NCBI RefSeq assembly: GCF_013035425.1
Contig: NZ_WQHX01000002.1
Coordinates: 620,001-684,000, forward strand
Reading direction: 5' to 3'
Length of the DNA: 64,000 bases
Source of the DNA: Ruegeria arenilitoris
GTDB taxonomy: Bacteria; Pseudomonadota; Alphaproteobacteria; Rhodobacterales; Rhodobacteraceae
Shown: in pieces, positions 34,492-42,887 of the stretch
Layout: each line of letters starts with the position of its first letter
Position numbering within the stretch: the stretch's first letter is position 1
Program-made: the position numbers and the translations under genes
Notes under the pieces: generated by a model
What the model saw: only the letters and a program-made list of their open reading frames with translations
What the model was told of the DNA's origin: nothing
Databases searched by the model: none

Positions 34492-35673
34492 TCAATCAGA
34501 AAAACCCGAAATGCTTAATACGCGGTGAACTTGTACCGGGGTGGCAATCCCCTTTAATTCCACATCACCGAGCTCTTCGGTTTGCGCTGTATCTTCAATA
34601 TCCATCAACGCCCTTTGGTTTATGAGTATTTGCCCATCACTCGCAACATCACAGAGCCTGGACGCAGTGTTAACCACGCCACCTATCGCGGTGTAATCGG
34701 CCCGACCATGAAACCCAATTAGCCCGAGCGTTGCGTATCCGCTACTGACTCCAATACCCAGACCCATTTTATGGCCAAGTTTCTGCCAAGGTGCGCGGAT
34801 ATTTTCAAAGGCAGCTCTGATGGACATCCCCAGCCTCACTGCCTCTAGTACAGGTTGATCACATGGCACAGGGTCGTTGAAAAAAACCATTAAGCCATCC
34901 CCTGCACGATAACCAATCGTCCCTTTGTGCTGGGCAACCAGATTTCCCACTTCGTCGTGGAATCGCTGCAGAACCGCGATTACTTCTTCTGGTTCAATGG
35001 CTTCTGAAACAGCTGTGAAATTTCGAATGTCGCAAAAAAGACAGGCAATGTATCTCCTATGCGTCTTGAGAAGTTCGTCACTGTCATTTTCAACAACAAG
35101 TTCTGCTACCTGCGGGGCAAGAAACTGTTTCAATCGGCCAAGCCTGTCTATTTCGGTTTCCTGACGCCGCACCCTCTCGGTTAATCTTTCGTTCAGTGCT
35201 CTTATCTCTTGGGTTTGATTGCGAACCGTGTAGTTCAAAGCATCAAGGATGAAATTCTGGTTCAGTAGGGCTGCTATGACTAATAGAACATAGGCCAACG
35301 CTTCGACGCGTTCATCATAACCAAAGTAAAGCGTTACGATGAGTGTCAGGGCAGCAATCCCGCCAATTACAAGCGGGAGTTCTTTGGAATGCCGCTTTCT
35401 GTCTCTCCACAGGAAAGCAACCGCCAACAGTGCGAGAACCCACATCAGCACCGCTTGCGCATGAGGGTTAATTGAAAATGACTGAAAGCCAAAAATATAT
35501 GTCGCCAATATCCCTGAATAGCATGTCGCCAATGAGGCCAGCGCAGCCACCACAGCTCCGAACCCAATCGGCATTGAAATTCTGAACTCCTCGGTCGCCA
35601 CCCCGAACCCATCTGAAACAGCACGGGTTACGGAATCTGATGTGGAGTTTTTTGCGTTTTCTGGATCAGACAT
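34492..35673 (-). CDS. Membrane-anchored class III nucleotide cyclase
   Basis: A 393-residue protein. After ~35 N-terminal residues, about five hydrophobic helices (FGAVVAALASLATCYSGILA through ALAYVLLVIAALLNQ) form a membrane domain. A coiled coil TQEIRALNERLTERVRRQET leads to the cyclase domain. It has the first metal Asp in LFCDIRNFTAVSEAIEPEEV, the second in RAGDGLMVFFND, plus DYTAIGG and VNTASRLCD. The usual adenine Lys before the second Asp is replaced by Tyr-Arg, so substrate should be tested. ACAGGAACA precedes the ATG. It is the fourth class III cyclase in the window. Confidence 0.86.
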   Translation of the reverse strand: MSDPENAKNSTSDSVTRAVSDGFGVATEEFRISMPIGFGAVVAALASLATCYSGILATYIFGFQSFSINPHAQAVLMWVLALLAVAFLWRDRKRHSKELPLVIGGIAALTLIVTLYFGYDERVEALAYVLLVIAALLNQNFILDALNYTVRNQTQEIRALNERLTERVRRQETEIDRLGRLKQFLAPQVAELVVENDSDELLKTHRRYIACLFCDIRNFTAVSEAIEPEEVIAVLQRFHDEVGNLVAQHKGTIGYRAGDGLMVFFNDPVPCDQPVLEAVRLGMSIRAAFENIRAPWQKLGHKMGLGIGVSSGYATLGLIGFHGRADYTAIGGVVNTASRLCDVASDGQILINQRALMDIEDTAQTEELGDVELKGIATPVQVHRVLSISGFSD

Positions 35674-35871
35674 TGTTCCTGTCAGCTATCGATCCACATC
35701 AGAGTACGTTTGTTATTTGAATACGTCAAAAACAGGAGCGCCCGGCGTCCTTGCGGTGGCAAAGCTGCACTAAAAACCGAGTAATGCTTGTATACCAGAG
35801 ATAAATAAGTTTGGCGGCAAGCCTGTTAATTTGGCGCCCAAACTTAGTTGATACAACTTGGTTCAAACTCT

Positions 35872-36561
35872 TCAACCTTCGGCACGACCAACCAGTTGAT
35901 GCGTATCCGGATAACGGAAATGCAAAACGCAATAAATGTACACGGACAAAATCGCCGCAACAAAACACCAGATCGATGTGAAAGCATGAGAAGCAAAAAA
36001 GAACCCCACGACAACAGATACTACGATAAGAAAACCAAACCCTCGCAGACCTTTGTCGCTTGATCCTACCAGTGGTATGCAGATCACCAACGCATAAAAC
36101 AGGCGCGCGATATTTTTAGTCGCCTCTTTCGGATACAGCTGCGAATTTTCGTATTGAATTGAGTGTTTTGCGATACCAATGTTGAGGCTTTCCGGTGAAA
36201 AAAGTACCGGCAAGTACAGGAACATACCCAAGCCGACCCCTATGCCACAGATCGCTTGAAAGATTTGCTGACGCCTTCGATCCACTTCGATCAATGAAGC
36301 TGACAGGGGTACCCAGGTCGGCCAAAACAAGTAGGCGAAAAACAAGAACACCAACGCCGCCGCTGCCGAAGGACTGGAATACGAGCTGTTAATAGACACC
36401 CACAGGAAACCTTCGGACATTTGCTGAACCCCGAAGAAAAACGGAAAGCTGGCCAACGGAAGAAATCGGACACCTTTTTGAAATGCCTCTCGAATAGTAA
36501 AGCCACTGAAAGCCACGAGCGCGGCACCGGCTATAAAGCTGGCTTGGGACGAAAAGCACAT
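35872..36561 (-). CDS. DUF6629-type membrane protein
   Basis: A 229-residue protein starting MCFSSQASFIAGAALVAFSG, the conserved opening of DUF6629 proteins. About seven hydrophobic helices follow, with FFFGVQQMSEGFLW early and CVLHFRYPD at the end. The start at 36561 is preceded by GAGGAGGTTCTTT; the longer frame has no such site. Function unknown. It is expressed alone, facing away from the sulfur operon. Confidence 0.72.
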   Translation of the reverse strand: MCFSSQASFIAGAALVAFSGFTIREAFQKGVRFLPLASFPFFFGVQQMSEGFLWVSINSSYSSPSAAAALVFLFFAYLFWPTWVPLSASLIEVDRRRQQIFQAICGIGVGLGMFLYLPVLFSPESLNIGIAKHSIQYENSQLYPKEATKNIARLFYALVICIPLVGSSDKGLRGFGFLIVVSVVVGFFFASHAFTSIWCFVAAILSVYIYCVLHFRYPDTHQLVGRAEG

Positions 36562-36945
36562 AAAGAACCTCCTCTTCCCTTTTTTACATAGCCGTTCCGA
36601 TCGAAGCAAAATTTACGTTTAGTTCCAAGCAACATTTGACCTCGTTATAGGAAAAATTTCTTTGCTGAATTGTGATTGCCATCGGAAATGCGATCTCGTC
36701 GGACACATATCGCCAGATAAATATGATGCATTCGCAATTGGGCGCTGGTCGAAATGCCCAGATGCCAGAAGTTGTTCCCAGGATACAAACACTTTTATTT
36801 GGATCTATTTTTTTGTGACCAACTTCCCACCGAACCGAAAGGTTTATTGGTCAATTCCCTTATTTTTCCATTCGTTGGCCGTTGGTATAATACTTTGAGG
36901 CACCATTATCCGAAAATTATAATTGTTGCCCAAGGAGGATAGTCT
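36562..36945. other. Divergent intergenic region before the sulfur locus
   Basis: About 385 AT-rich bases between the DUF6629 gene and the small secreted peptide gene. A plus-strand extended -10 element lies near its end. Nothing else is recognised. Confidence 0.45.
36883..36891 (+). promoter_or_regulatory. Extended -10 promoter element (TGGTATAAT)
   Basis: TGG directly followed by TATAAT, a textbook extended -10, 55 bp before the ATG of the small secreted peptide. The -35 position is poor, as is common for this promoter class. It could drive the peptide, the Crp/Fnr regulator and perhaps the operon beyond. Confidence 0.5.
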
Positions 36946-37170
36946 ATGCCGAGATGTAAGCTGCCAACTGCTCTTGCTATCTCGATTGCTGTAATGGCTT
37001 TCTCGTCTGCCTATGCAGATGAATTTGATCCTTCAGTTCTTTTTCCTCCTGCTTCTAATTTTCGGGACGGATGGTTGCGTACGGCAGATTTGGTTTTCTC
37101 TTCGGTTCAAAGACTGGCCGTTTACAACACTTACTCTTTGGGTGCTTTGTATAAGACTCATGCAAACTGA
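36946..37170 (+). CDS. Small secreted peptide
   Basis: A 74-residue product with a strong CAAGGAGGATAG site before the ATG. The signal peptide is LPTALAISIAVMAFSSAYA, leaving a mature peptide of about 50 residues with aromatic and proline content (DPSVLFPPASNFRDGW) and no cysteine. I recognise no family. It precedes the Crp/Fnr regulator gene by 27 bp in the same direction and lies behind an extended -10 promoter, so it is very likely expressed. Its role is unknown. Confidence 0.6.
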   Translation: MPRCKLPTALAISIAVMAFSSAYADEFDPSVLFPPASNFRDGWLRTADLVFSSVQRLAVYNTYSLGALYKTHAN

Positions 37171-37197
37171 CTGAAATCTAGTAGAAGTGGACGACTA

Positions 37198-37869
37198 TTG
37201 GCGAATTCCGTTGGAGATTGGACAGAAAGCTTTCTTGGCACCCGAAACCTGCCCCGCCGGGTGCGTGACAAACTTCTACGCGAAGCGCGCGTGGTCACGT
37301 ACAGGCAAGGACAACAGGTATTTGGTCCTGAGAATATCCCTGACAGTCTGATGTTTTTGCATACCGGTCGGATTCGGGTGTCGCAAAGTTCTGATGTCGG
37401 ACGTGAGATCGTTCTTTATCGTGTCGAGGCTGGTGAGAGCTGCGTACTAACGACGGCCTGTATGTTGTCAGAAGAGGCTTACAACGCCGAGGGAATTGCC
37501 GAGACAGATGTTACGGCTATCACGTTACCCAAGAATTCGTTTGACCAACTTGCTGCCGAAGAAGATAGCTTTCGTCGCTTTGTTTTCTCGGCATATTCGC
37601 GTCGCTTGATTGATCTGCTGCGCGTTGTTGATGATGTCGCCTTTGGCAGGATGGACGTCAGATTGGCTGAACGCCTTCTTGTATTAGAGGGTGGGCAAGA
37701 CGAAATCCAAACAACGCACCAGGCTCTTGCGAATGAGCTTGGAACCGCGCGAGAGGTTGTTTCCCGCATCCTTAACGACTTTCAAAAACGAGGAATGATC
37801 CAGCAAACAAGGGGGCGGATAACTCTGCAAGACAAAGCTGCACTAGAGCATTTGGCACAAAGCGAATGA
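37198..37869 (+). CDS. Crp/Fnr-family regulator of the sulfur operon
   Basis: A 223-residue protein with an N-terminal cyclic-nucleotide-type sensor domain (about 20-140) and a C-terminal winged helix with recognition region ELGTAREVVSRILNDFQKRG. The only two cysteines are Cys82 and Cys88 in AGESCVLTTACML, within the sensor domain. No Fnr-type iron-sulfur cysteine cluster is present. Translation appears to begin at a TTG. Next to YeeE-type transporters and a persulfide dioxygenase, it is a good candidate for a sulfane-sulfur-responsive regulator, a role played by ArsR-type BigR/SqrR in related operons. A dyad 13 bp after its stop is a likely operator. Confidence 0.8.
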   Translation: MANSVGDWTESFLGTRNLPRRVRDKLLREARVVTYRQGQQVFGPENIPDSLMFLHTGRIRVSQSSDVGREIVLYRVEAGESCVLTTACMLSEEAYNAEGIAETDVTAITLPKNSFDQLAAEEDSFRRFVFSAYSRRLIDLLRVVDDVAFGRMDVRLAERLLVLEGGQDEIQTTHQALANELGTAREVVSRILNDFQKRGMIQQTRGRITLQDKAALEHLAQSE

Positions 37870-37882
37870 ATTCGTCAGTTAG

Positions 37883-37895
37883 GTGACATTGTCAC
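37883..37895. promoter_or_regulatory. Candidate operator between the regulator and the sulfur genes
   Basis: GTGAC, three bases, then GTCAC: a perfect 5-bp dyad whose right arm extends to match an outer TCAGT/ACTGA pair at 37875-37898. It lies 58 bp before the first transporter gene. The half-sites resemble Crp/Fnr-family boxes with shorter spacing. Confidence 0.5.
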
Positions 37896-37953
37896 TGAAA
37901 TAGCGCCGCTCGACCGGTAATCAGGTTTCAACTTGAACGACCGGAGACTTTGT

Positions 37954-38385
37954 ATGGAAACCGCATTTACACCCTTCGCTTCGTTTGGAGGTGGGCTCGC
38001 GATCGGCCTTGGCGCTGTTCTTCTTATGCTTGGACTGGGGCGTATCATGGGCGCCACGGGCATCTTGTCTGGCTTGGCATTCCCTGAAAGCCGCGAAGAA
38101 TTCGCGTGGCGAATTGCCTTGACAATCGGCATGATCTTAGCCCCTGGGGTAATTTTTGTGGTGACCGGGGCCATGCCTTCGCTTTCGGTTCCAGTCAGCC
38201 CGGCAATGATCGTCATCGGCGGCGTTATCGTTGGCCTTGGCGGTAGCCTTGGGTCCGGCTGTACATCAGGTCACGGTGTTTGCGGATTGTCGCGCCTTTC
38301 GGTCCGTTCCCTGGTGGCTGTTCCGACATTCATGGCCACCGGAGCAATCACTGTTTTTCTCATCCGTCACGTCTTTGGAGGTTAA
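37954..38385 (+). CDS. YeeE/YedE-family sulfur-compound transporter subunit
   Basis: A 143-residue membrane protein with about four helices. The YeeE/YedE signature GLGGSLGSGCTSGHGVCGLS contains cysteines that in this family relay thiosulfate or sulfane sulfur. The start at 37954 has GGAG at good spacing. It forms a pair with the next gene, together equal to one full-length YeeE-like transporter. First gene after the putative operator. Confidence 0.87.
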   Translation: METAFTPFASFGGGLAIGLGAVLLMLGLGRIMGATGILSGLAFPESREEFAWRIALTIGMILAPGVIFVVTGAMPSLSVPVSPAMIVIGGVIVGLGGSLGSGCTSGHGVCGLSRLSVRSLVAVPTFMATGAITVFLIRHVFGG

Positions 38386-38389
38386 TCCC

Positions 38390-38818
38390 ATGAAGATGAT
38401 ATTCGCGCTTTTCACGGGTCTCGTGTTTGGCATTGGCATTGCTATCTCGGGTATGATGGACCCGGCCAAAGTACTGAATTTTTTTGATATCGCCGGAACT
38501 TGGGACCCAAGTCTTGTCTTTGTAATGGGAGGCGCCTTATTGGTGACGTTCATCGGCTACCGTTTGGTTTGGCGTCGTTGTGCCCCTATGTTCAGCGACG
38601 GCTTTCAGTTGCCTACTTCGAAAACAATTGATGCGCGTTTGATCGGCGGTTCAGCGCTGTTCGGCATCGGCTGGGGGGTCGCTGGCTTCTGTCCCGGCGC
38701 CGCGATTCCGGCGCTTGGTACCGGACGATGGGAAGTCGCCCTATTCCTTGTTGCCGTTATTGCCGGTTTCGGATTGCGTCGATTGCTGTTCGGTCAAGTC
38801 GCCAAGGCGACCGCCTAA
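38390..38818 (+). CDS. DUF6691 (YeeE/YedE-like) transporter subunit
   Basis: A 142-residue membrane protein beginning MKMIFALFTGLVFGIGIAIS with GMMDPAKVLNFFDIAGTWDP, the DUF6691 hallmark, and a second motif GIGWGVAGFCPGAAIPALG containing one Cys. TTTGGAGG lies before the ATG and only 4 bp separate it from the previous gene. The split pair is common next to persulfide dioxygenase genes in proteobacteria and is thought to move reduced sulfur compounds. Confidence 0.87.
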   Translation: MKMIFALFTGLVFGIGIAISGMMDPAKVLNFFDIAGTWDPSLVFVMGGALLVTFIGYRLVWRRCAPMFSDGFQLPTSKTIDARLIGGSALFGIGWGVAGFCPGAAIPALGTGRWEVALFLVAVIAGFGLRRLLFGQVAKATA

Positions 38819-38853
38819 GGCCCTTACTTGATAGTTTTTTAGGAGTAAGAACG

Positions 38854-39735
38854 ATGAACTACCCCGTGAACATGCGGATCAAGCCACAAGTACAAGCCTT
38901 CTTTGATGAGGCTACAAACACCATCAGCTATATCGTTAAAGACCCGACCTCAAACTCGTGCGCCATCGTCGATAGCGTGATGGACATCGACTACGCGGCT
39001 GGGCGTATAACATACGATCACGCGGACGAGCTGATCCACCAGATCCAGACGCAGGGGCTGAAGTTGGAATGGGTCATCGAAACCCATGTCCATGCGGATC
39101 ACCTGAGTGCAGCTCCATATATTCAGGAAAAGCTCGGCGGGAAAATCGGCATAGGCTCGAAAATTTCGATAGTGCAGGACACTTTCGGAAAGGTCTTTAA
39201 CGAAGGAACCGAATTCCAGCGCGATGGAAGTCAATTCGACCAGCTGTTTGGGGACGGCGACACCTATATGATCGGTAATATGCCGGCCTTCGCCATGTAC
39301 ACACCAGGCCACACTCCAGCTTGCATGGTCCATGTCATGGGTGACGCCGCTTTTGTTGGGGATACGCTGTTTATGCCCGACGGAGGTTCGGCTCGTGCGG
39401 ACTTTCCCGGAGGCAACGCGGCTACTCTGTACGACAGCATTCAAAAGGTTCTGGCACTACCTGATGCGACGCGGTTGTTCATGTGCCACGATTACGGCCC
39501 AGGCGGTCGTGACATCCAGTGGGAGACAACTGTTGCTGAAGAAAAGGCGAATAATATCCATGTCGGTGTCGGCAAAACAAAAGAAGATTTCGTCAAATTC
39601 CGCACAGAACGTGACGCCCAACTTGCGATGCCAAAACTGATCATTCCATCGCTGCAAGTGAATATGCGCGCCGGGGAAGTTCCAACCGATAACGATGGCA
39701 ACCCCATGCTCAAAGTGCCTGTGAACCAGCTCTAA
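38854..39735 (+). CDS. blh: Persulfide dioxygenase-like MBL protein (Blh type)
   Basis: A 293-residue cytoplasmic MBL-fold protein. The metal motif THVHADHLSAA gives His78, His80, Asp82 and His83; further ligands lie in YTPGHTPACM and FVGDTLFMPDGGSARADFPGG. This matches the Blh/ETHE1-like group found with BigR and TIGR01244 proteins, which oxidise persulfides to sulfite. AGGAGTAAGAACG precedes the ATG; the longer upstream frame overlaps the transporter gene and is rejected. Mononuclear iron and the reaction are inferred from the family. Confidence 0.85.
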   Translation: MNYPVNMRIKPQVQAFFDEATNTISYIVKDPTSNSCAIVDSVMDIDYAAGRITYDHADELIHQIQTQGLKLEWVIETHVHADHLSAAPYIQEKLGGKIGIGSKISIVQDTFGKVFNEGTEFQRDGSQFDQLFGDGDTYMIGNMPAFAMYTPGHTPACMVHVMGDAAFVGDTLFMPDGGSARADFPGGNAATLYDSIQKVLALPDATRLFMCHDYGPGGRDIQWETTVAEEKANNIHVGVGKTKEDFVKFRTERDAQLAMPKLIIPSLQVNMRAGEVPTDNDGNPMLKVPVNQL

Positions 39736-39756
39736 ACTTTTGAAAGAGATCGATTT

Positions 39757-40095
39757 ATGGACATCAAGAAACTCTCTGGTCAATTTGCGACCTGCGGTCA
39801 GGTTGTGCCCGGCGACATGGACGAGATCAAGAAGCTCGGATTTAAGTCCCTGGTTTGCGCCCGCCCGGATGGTGAAGCAGAGGGCCAGCCACCATTTGCC
39901 GAAATCGATAAGAGTGCACGCGCACAGGGTCTTTCGATGCAATATATTCCTGTAAGCCCGTCTGGCCCGACCGACTACAACCATGTTGCTTTTGCCGCCG
40001 CATTAGCAGAGTTGCCTGGGCCCGTCTTAGGGTATTGCCGCAGCGGACAGCGGGCGGCGAAGCTCTGGCAAGCTCATCAAAATGCGCTGGGATAG
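39757..40095 (+). CDS. TIGR01244 (DUF442) sulfur transferase/phosphatase-like protein
   Basis: A 112-residue protein with a C-terminal active-site loop GYCRSGQRAAKLW (Cys94), which resembles both dual-specificity phosphatases and rhodaneses. In sulfur operons this domain is usually fused to, or next to, the persulfide dioxygenase and probably hands it sulfane sulfur. It follows that gene by 21 bp and precedes the SulP gene by 6 bp. Confidence 0.85.
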   Translation: MDIKKLSGQFATCGQVVPGDMDEIKKLGFKSLVCARPDGEAEGQPPFAEIDKSARAQGLSMQYIPVSPSGPTDYNHVAFAAALAELPGPVLGYCRSGQRAAKLWQAHQNALG

Positions 40096-40101
40096 CAAAA
40101 G

Positions 40102-41835
40102 ATGTTGATGCGGGCGGCGCAATTTTTGCCCATCCTTGGCTGGGCGCACAGCTATGGTCGGGAACAGCTTTCCAACGATCTGATGGCGGCGGTTATCGTC
40201 ACGATAATGCTGATTCCGCAGTCATTGGCCTACGCGCTGTTGGCTGGGCTCCCACCAGAAGCCGGTCTTTACGCCTCGATCGCTCCTATCATCCTTTACG
40301 CGATATTCGGTACCAGTCGCGCCTTAGCCATTGGGCCAGTTGCCGTTGTCTCACTTCTGACAGCGTCGGCGGTTGGTCAAGTCGCCGAACAGGGTTCGGC
40401 AGGCTATGCCGTCGCGGCCTTGACCCTCGCGTTCCTCTCAGGCGGGTTCTTGTTACTCTTAGGTCTATTTCGCTTGGGCTTTCTGGCTAACTTTCTGAGT
40501 CACCCAGTTATTGCTGGCTTTATCACAGCATCCGGCATTTTGATCGCCGCCAGCCAACTGAAGCATATTTTTGGTGTGAATGCCCACGGCCATACACTGC
40601 TCGAGATCCTATTATCGCTTGCTTCCCATCTGCATGAGTTAAATTGGATCACGTTATTAATCGGCGTCAGTGCGGCGGCTTTCCTATTTTGGGCCCGTAA
40701 GGGGCTAAAGCCTGGATTGCTGCGCCTGGGTGCTTCAGGGCGTTTGGCCGACGTTCTAACCAAGGCGGGACCCGTTGCCGCTGTCGTCGCCACGACAGTC
40801 GCTGTCTGGGCTTTGAATCTAAGCAGTCAAGGTGTGAAAATCGTTGGTGAGGTCCCCCAAAGTTTGCCACCGCTTACTATGCCTGGTTTTGCGCCCGATT
40901 TGCTAGGAGCGCTCTTGGTTCCAGCAATTCTGATTTCAGTGATCGGCTTTGTCGAATCCGTATCGGTTGCCCAAACACTTGCAGCTAAGAAACGTCAACG
41001 TATCGACCCGGATCAGGAACTTATTGGGCTTGGAGCAGCCAACATCGGTGCGGCATTCACAGGTGGGTATCCAGTCACGGGTGGGTTCGCTCGCTCGGTC
41101 GTCAATTTTGATGCCGGCGCAGAAACTCCAGCCGCGGGAGCCTTTACCGCATTTGGTCTGGCAGTTGCTTCGCTGGTCTTGACGCCGCTGGTCTATTTCC
41201 TGCCCAACGCTACTCTGGCAGCAACGATCATCGTCGCTGTTTTGAGCCTTGTGGACTTTTCAATCCTGCGCAAAACGTGGGAGTACTCGCGCGCGGACTT
41301 TATCGCAGTTTCAGCCACCATTCTGCTTACACTGGGTCTTGGCGTTGAAATTGGCGTGGCCTCTGGTGTGGCAATTTCAGTGTTGTTGCACCTTTATAAA
41401 ACCTCGACCCCACACGTTGCTGAGGTTGGTCGCGTCCCCGGAACAGAACACTTTCGCAACATTCTACGTCATGAGGTCGAGACTAACCCGACGGTGCTAA
41501 GTCTGCGGGTGGACGAGAGCCTCTATTTCGTAAATGCCCGTTTTCTTGAGGATCTTGTATACAGTCGCATTGCCGACGGCTCAGAACTGAAGCACATCGT
41601 TTTGATGTTCTCCGCCGTTAATGAGGTGGATTATTCCGCGCTGGAAAGTTTGGAAGCGATCAATCACCGACTTAAGGATCTTGAGATTGGCCTGCATTTA
41701 TCTGAAGTTAAAGGGCCTGTAATGGACCGGTTGAAGAGGTCTCATTTCATCGACGATTTAAACGGCCAAGTGTTTCTGTCACAGCAGAATGCATGGAACG
41801 CGTTGTCAGGGGTAACAACGTCTAGGGATGCGTAG
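40102..41835 (+). CDS. SulP-family anion transporter with STAS domain
   Basis: A 577-residue protein with 11-12 membrane helices. The SulP signature LIPQSLAYALLAGLPPEAGL is near residues 37-56, GYPVTGGFARSVVNFDAGAE is midway, and a C-terminal STAS domain (about 450-565) includes IVLMFSAVNEVDYSALESLE. As the last gene of the sulfur operon it probably exports sulfite or imports/exports sulfate after persulfide oxidation; direction cannot be read from sequence. Confidence 0.92.
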   Translation: MLMRAAQFLPILGWAHSYGREQLSNDLMAAVIVTIMLIPQSLAYALLAGLPPEAGLYASIAPIILYAIFGTSRALAIGPVAVVSLLTASAVGQVAEQGSAGYAVAALTLAFLSGGFLLLLGLFRLGFLANFLSHPVIAGFITASGILIAASQLKHIFGVNAHGHTLLEILLSLASHLHELNWITLLIGVSAAAFLFWARKGLKPGLLRLGASGRLADVLTKAGPVAAVVATTVAVWALNLSSQGVKIVGEVPQSLPPLTMPGFAPDLLGALLVPAILISVIGFVESVSVAQTLAAKKRQRIDPDQELIGLGAANIGAAFTGGYPVTGGFARSVVNFDAGAETPAAGAFTAFGLAVASLVLTPLVYFLPNATLAATIIVAVLSLVDFSILRKTWEYSRADFIAVSATILLTLGLGVEIGVASGVAISVLLHLYKTSTPHVAEVGRVPGTEHFRNILRHEVETNPTVLSLRVDESLYFVNARFLEDLVYSRIADGSELKHIVLMFSAVNEVDYSALESLEAINHRLKDLEIGLHLSEVKGPVMDRLKRSHFIDDLNGQVFLSQQNAWNALSGVTTSRDA

Positions 41836-42040
41836 ACGTAGAAAAAAGACCTCTCCTAAGCCCACCAAGCCAATTGCCGTGATCTTTGAACGAATGCAGG
41901 TTCAATCAAAGTGCAGGGATGGCAGAGTGAGGGCTTGAGGAACTGGCAACTGTTAACCCTGTGCATTTTACCTGTAAGGAGGCAGTGCAAGTATGGGGCG
42001 AACGGCACACTTAACCCAAGTTCTTCTCTTCCCTGTGCGG

Positions 42041-42502
42041 TCAGTTCTTTTTGTCTTTCAGCACGGCAGTCAGAATGGGCAACAGAAGCGTCGACAGTGA
42101 CCCTAAGGGATTTGATCCTAAGTTCTTCAGCGCCATGACAATGTCGCGCGCTTCGTCAGCCATACCTTCAAGGTCCGCCTCGATATCTGCAATCGCCATG
42201 TCCCGCACTTCAACAGCCGGAGCGATTTCCTCTTCCACACTGGTGCGCTTGGCGGTCAACGCCAAAAAAAACGCCAACAACAAATTGGCTACGGCAAGCA
42301 CGGCTGCAGATCCGGCAAACGGCAACCATGTTTTCAAGACGAAATACATGGAGATGTTCAACAGCACCAATCCGGCCATCGCGGCAATACCTGCTAAGGC
42401 AAGCATCACGGTTTGCTGTTGTACCACAGCCAAACGACGGCGGGTAATCAGGCGCTCGGTCCGATAAATCGTGGTAAGGTTCCTACTAATCCGGTTCATC
42501 AT
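42041..42502 (-). CDS. Small phage-holin-family-like membrane protein
   Basis: A 153-residue protein with two central hydrophobic helices (VMLALAGIAAMAGLVLLNIS and SAAVLAVANLLLAFFLALTA) between a basic N-terminus and an acidic C-terminal half. This layout is typical of the Holin-X/YqjE-like group, usually envelope stress proteins rather than phage lysins. AGGGAAAA precedes paired ATG codons. It sits 6 bp after the DUF883-like gene, matching the YqjD-YqjE pairing in other bacteria. Confidence 0.65.
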   Translation of the reverse strand: MMNRISRNLTTIYRTERLITRRRLAVVQQQTVMLALAGIAAMAGLVLLNISMYFVLKTWLPFAGSAAVLAVANLLLAFFLALTAKRTSVEEEIAPAVEVRDMAIADIEADLEGMADEARDIVMALKNLGSNPLGSLSTLLLPILTAVLKDKKN

Positions 42503-42508
42503 TTTTCC

Positions 42509-42796
42509 CTATCTTTGTGCCCTGCCAACAGCGTATCCCAATGCGAACGCTGCAAGAATAACGGTGATTGGGTAGTCCTTTTGCAAACGGCCGATTTCCT
42601 CGACCAACGCCTCTCCAACATTCTCGACTTTGCTCAGGTCTATTCCTCTTTCGGCCAGAAGCTTATGAATGTCATCCGCTGACCCGTCTTGTTTTTTTGC
42701 ATTAGTCTCGGTAGCTTGTTCTGTCTTGGATTCCAGTTCTGCATTTCGTGCCCGGAGTCTCTTCAGTTCAGTTTCAAGTTCAGCCTTCGAAGTCAT
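42509..42796 (-). CDS. DUF883/YqjD-like tail-anchored protein
   Basis: A 95-residue protein: an N-terminal coiled coil (ELETELKRLRARNAELESKT), a linker with Lys/Asp, an amphipathic stretch LVEEIGRLQKDYP and a C-terminal helix ITVILAAFALGYAVGRAQR ending in Arg. This is the plan of DUF883/YqjD proteins, which anchor to the inner membrane and in E. coli bind ribosomes in stationary phase. A Crp/Fnr-type dyad lies about 75 bp upstream. Confidence 0.68.
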   Translation of the reverse strand: MTSKAELETELKRLRARNAELESKTEQATETNAKKQDGSADDIHKLLAERGIDLSKVENVGEALVEEIGRLQKDYPITVILAAFALGYAVGRAQR

Positions 42797-42869
42797 GACT
42801 TGGCGGTCCCTTGGTTTCAGGTTGGGAATTCGTGAACATTAACTCACATGTCCAAAAGGACAGAAGACA

Positions 42870-42887
42870 TTTGTGATATTTCACAAA
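42870..42887. promoter_or_regulatory. Crp/Fnr-type operator upstream of the DUF883-like gene
   Basis: TTTGTGA, four bases, TCACAAA: a perfect 7-bp dyad. Half-sites TGTGA/TCACA are those of Crp/Fnr-superfamily proteins, with the four-base spacer seen in Fnr-type sites. It is 74-91 bp before the minus-strand start codon, a position suited to activation. Confidence 0.55.

Noticed and set aside
38728-38853. N-terminal extension of the persulfide dioxygenase-like protein
   Set aside because: It overlaps the upstream transporter gene, lacks a ribosome-binding site, and AGGAGTAAGAACG directly precedes the ATG at 38854.
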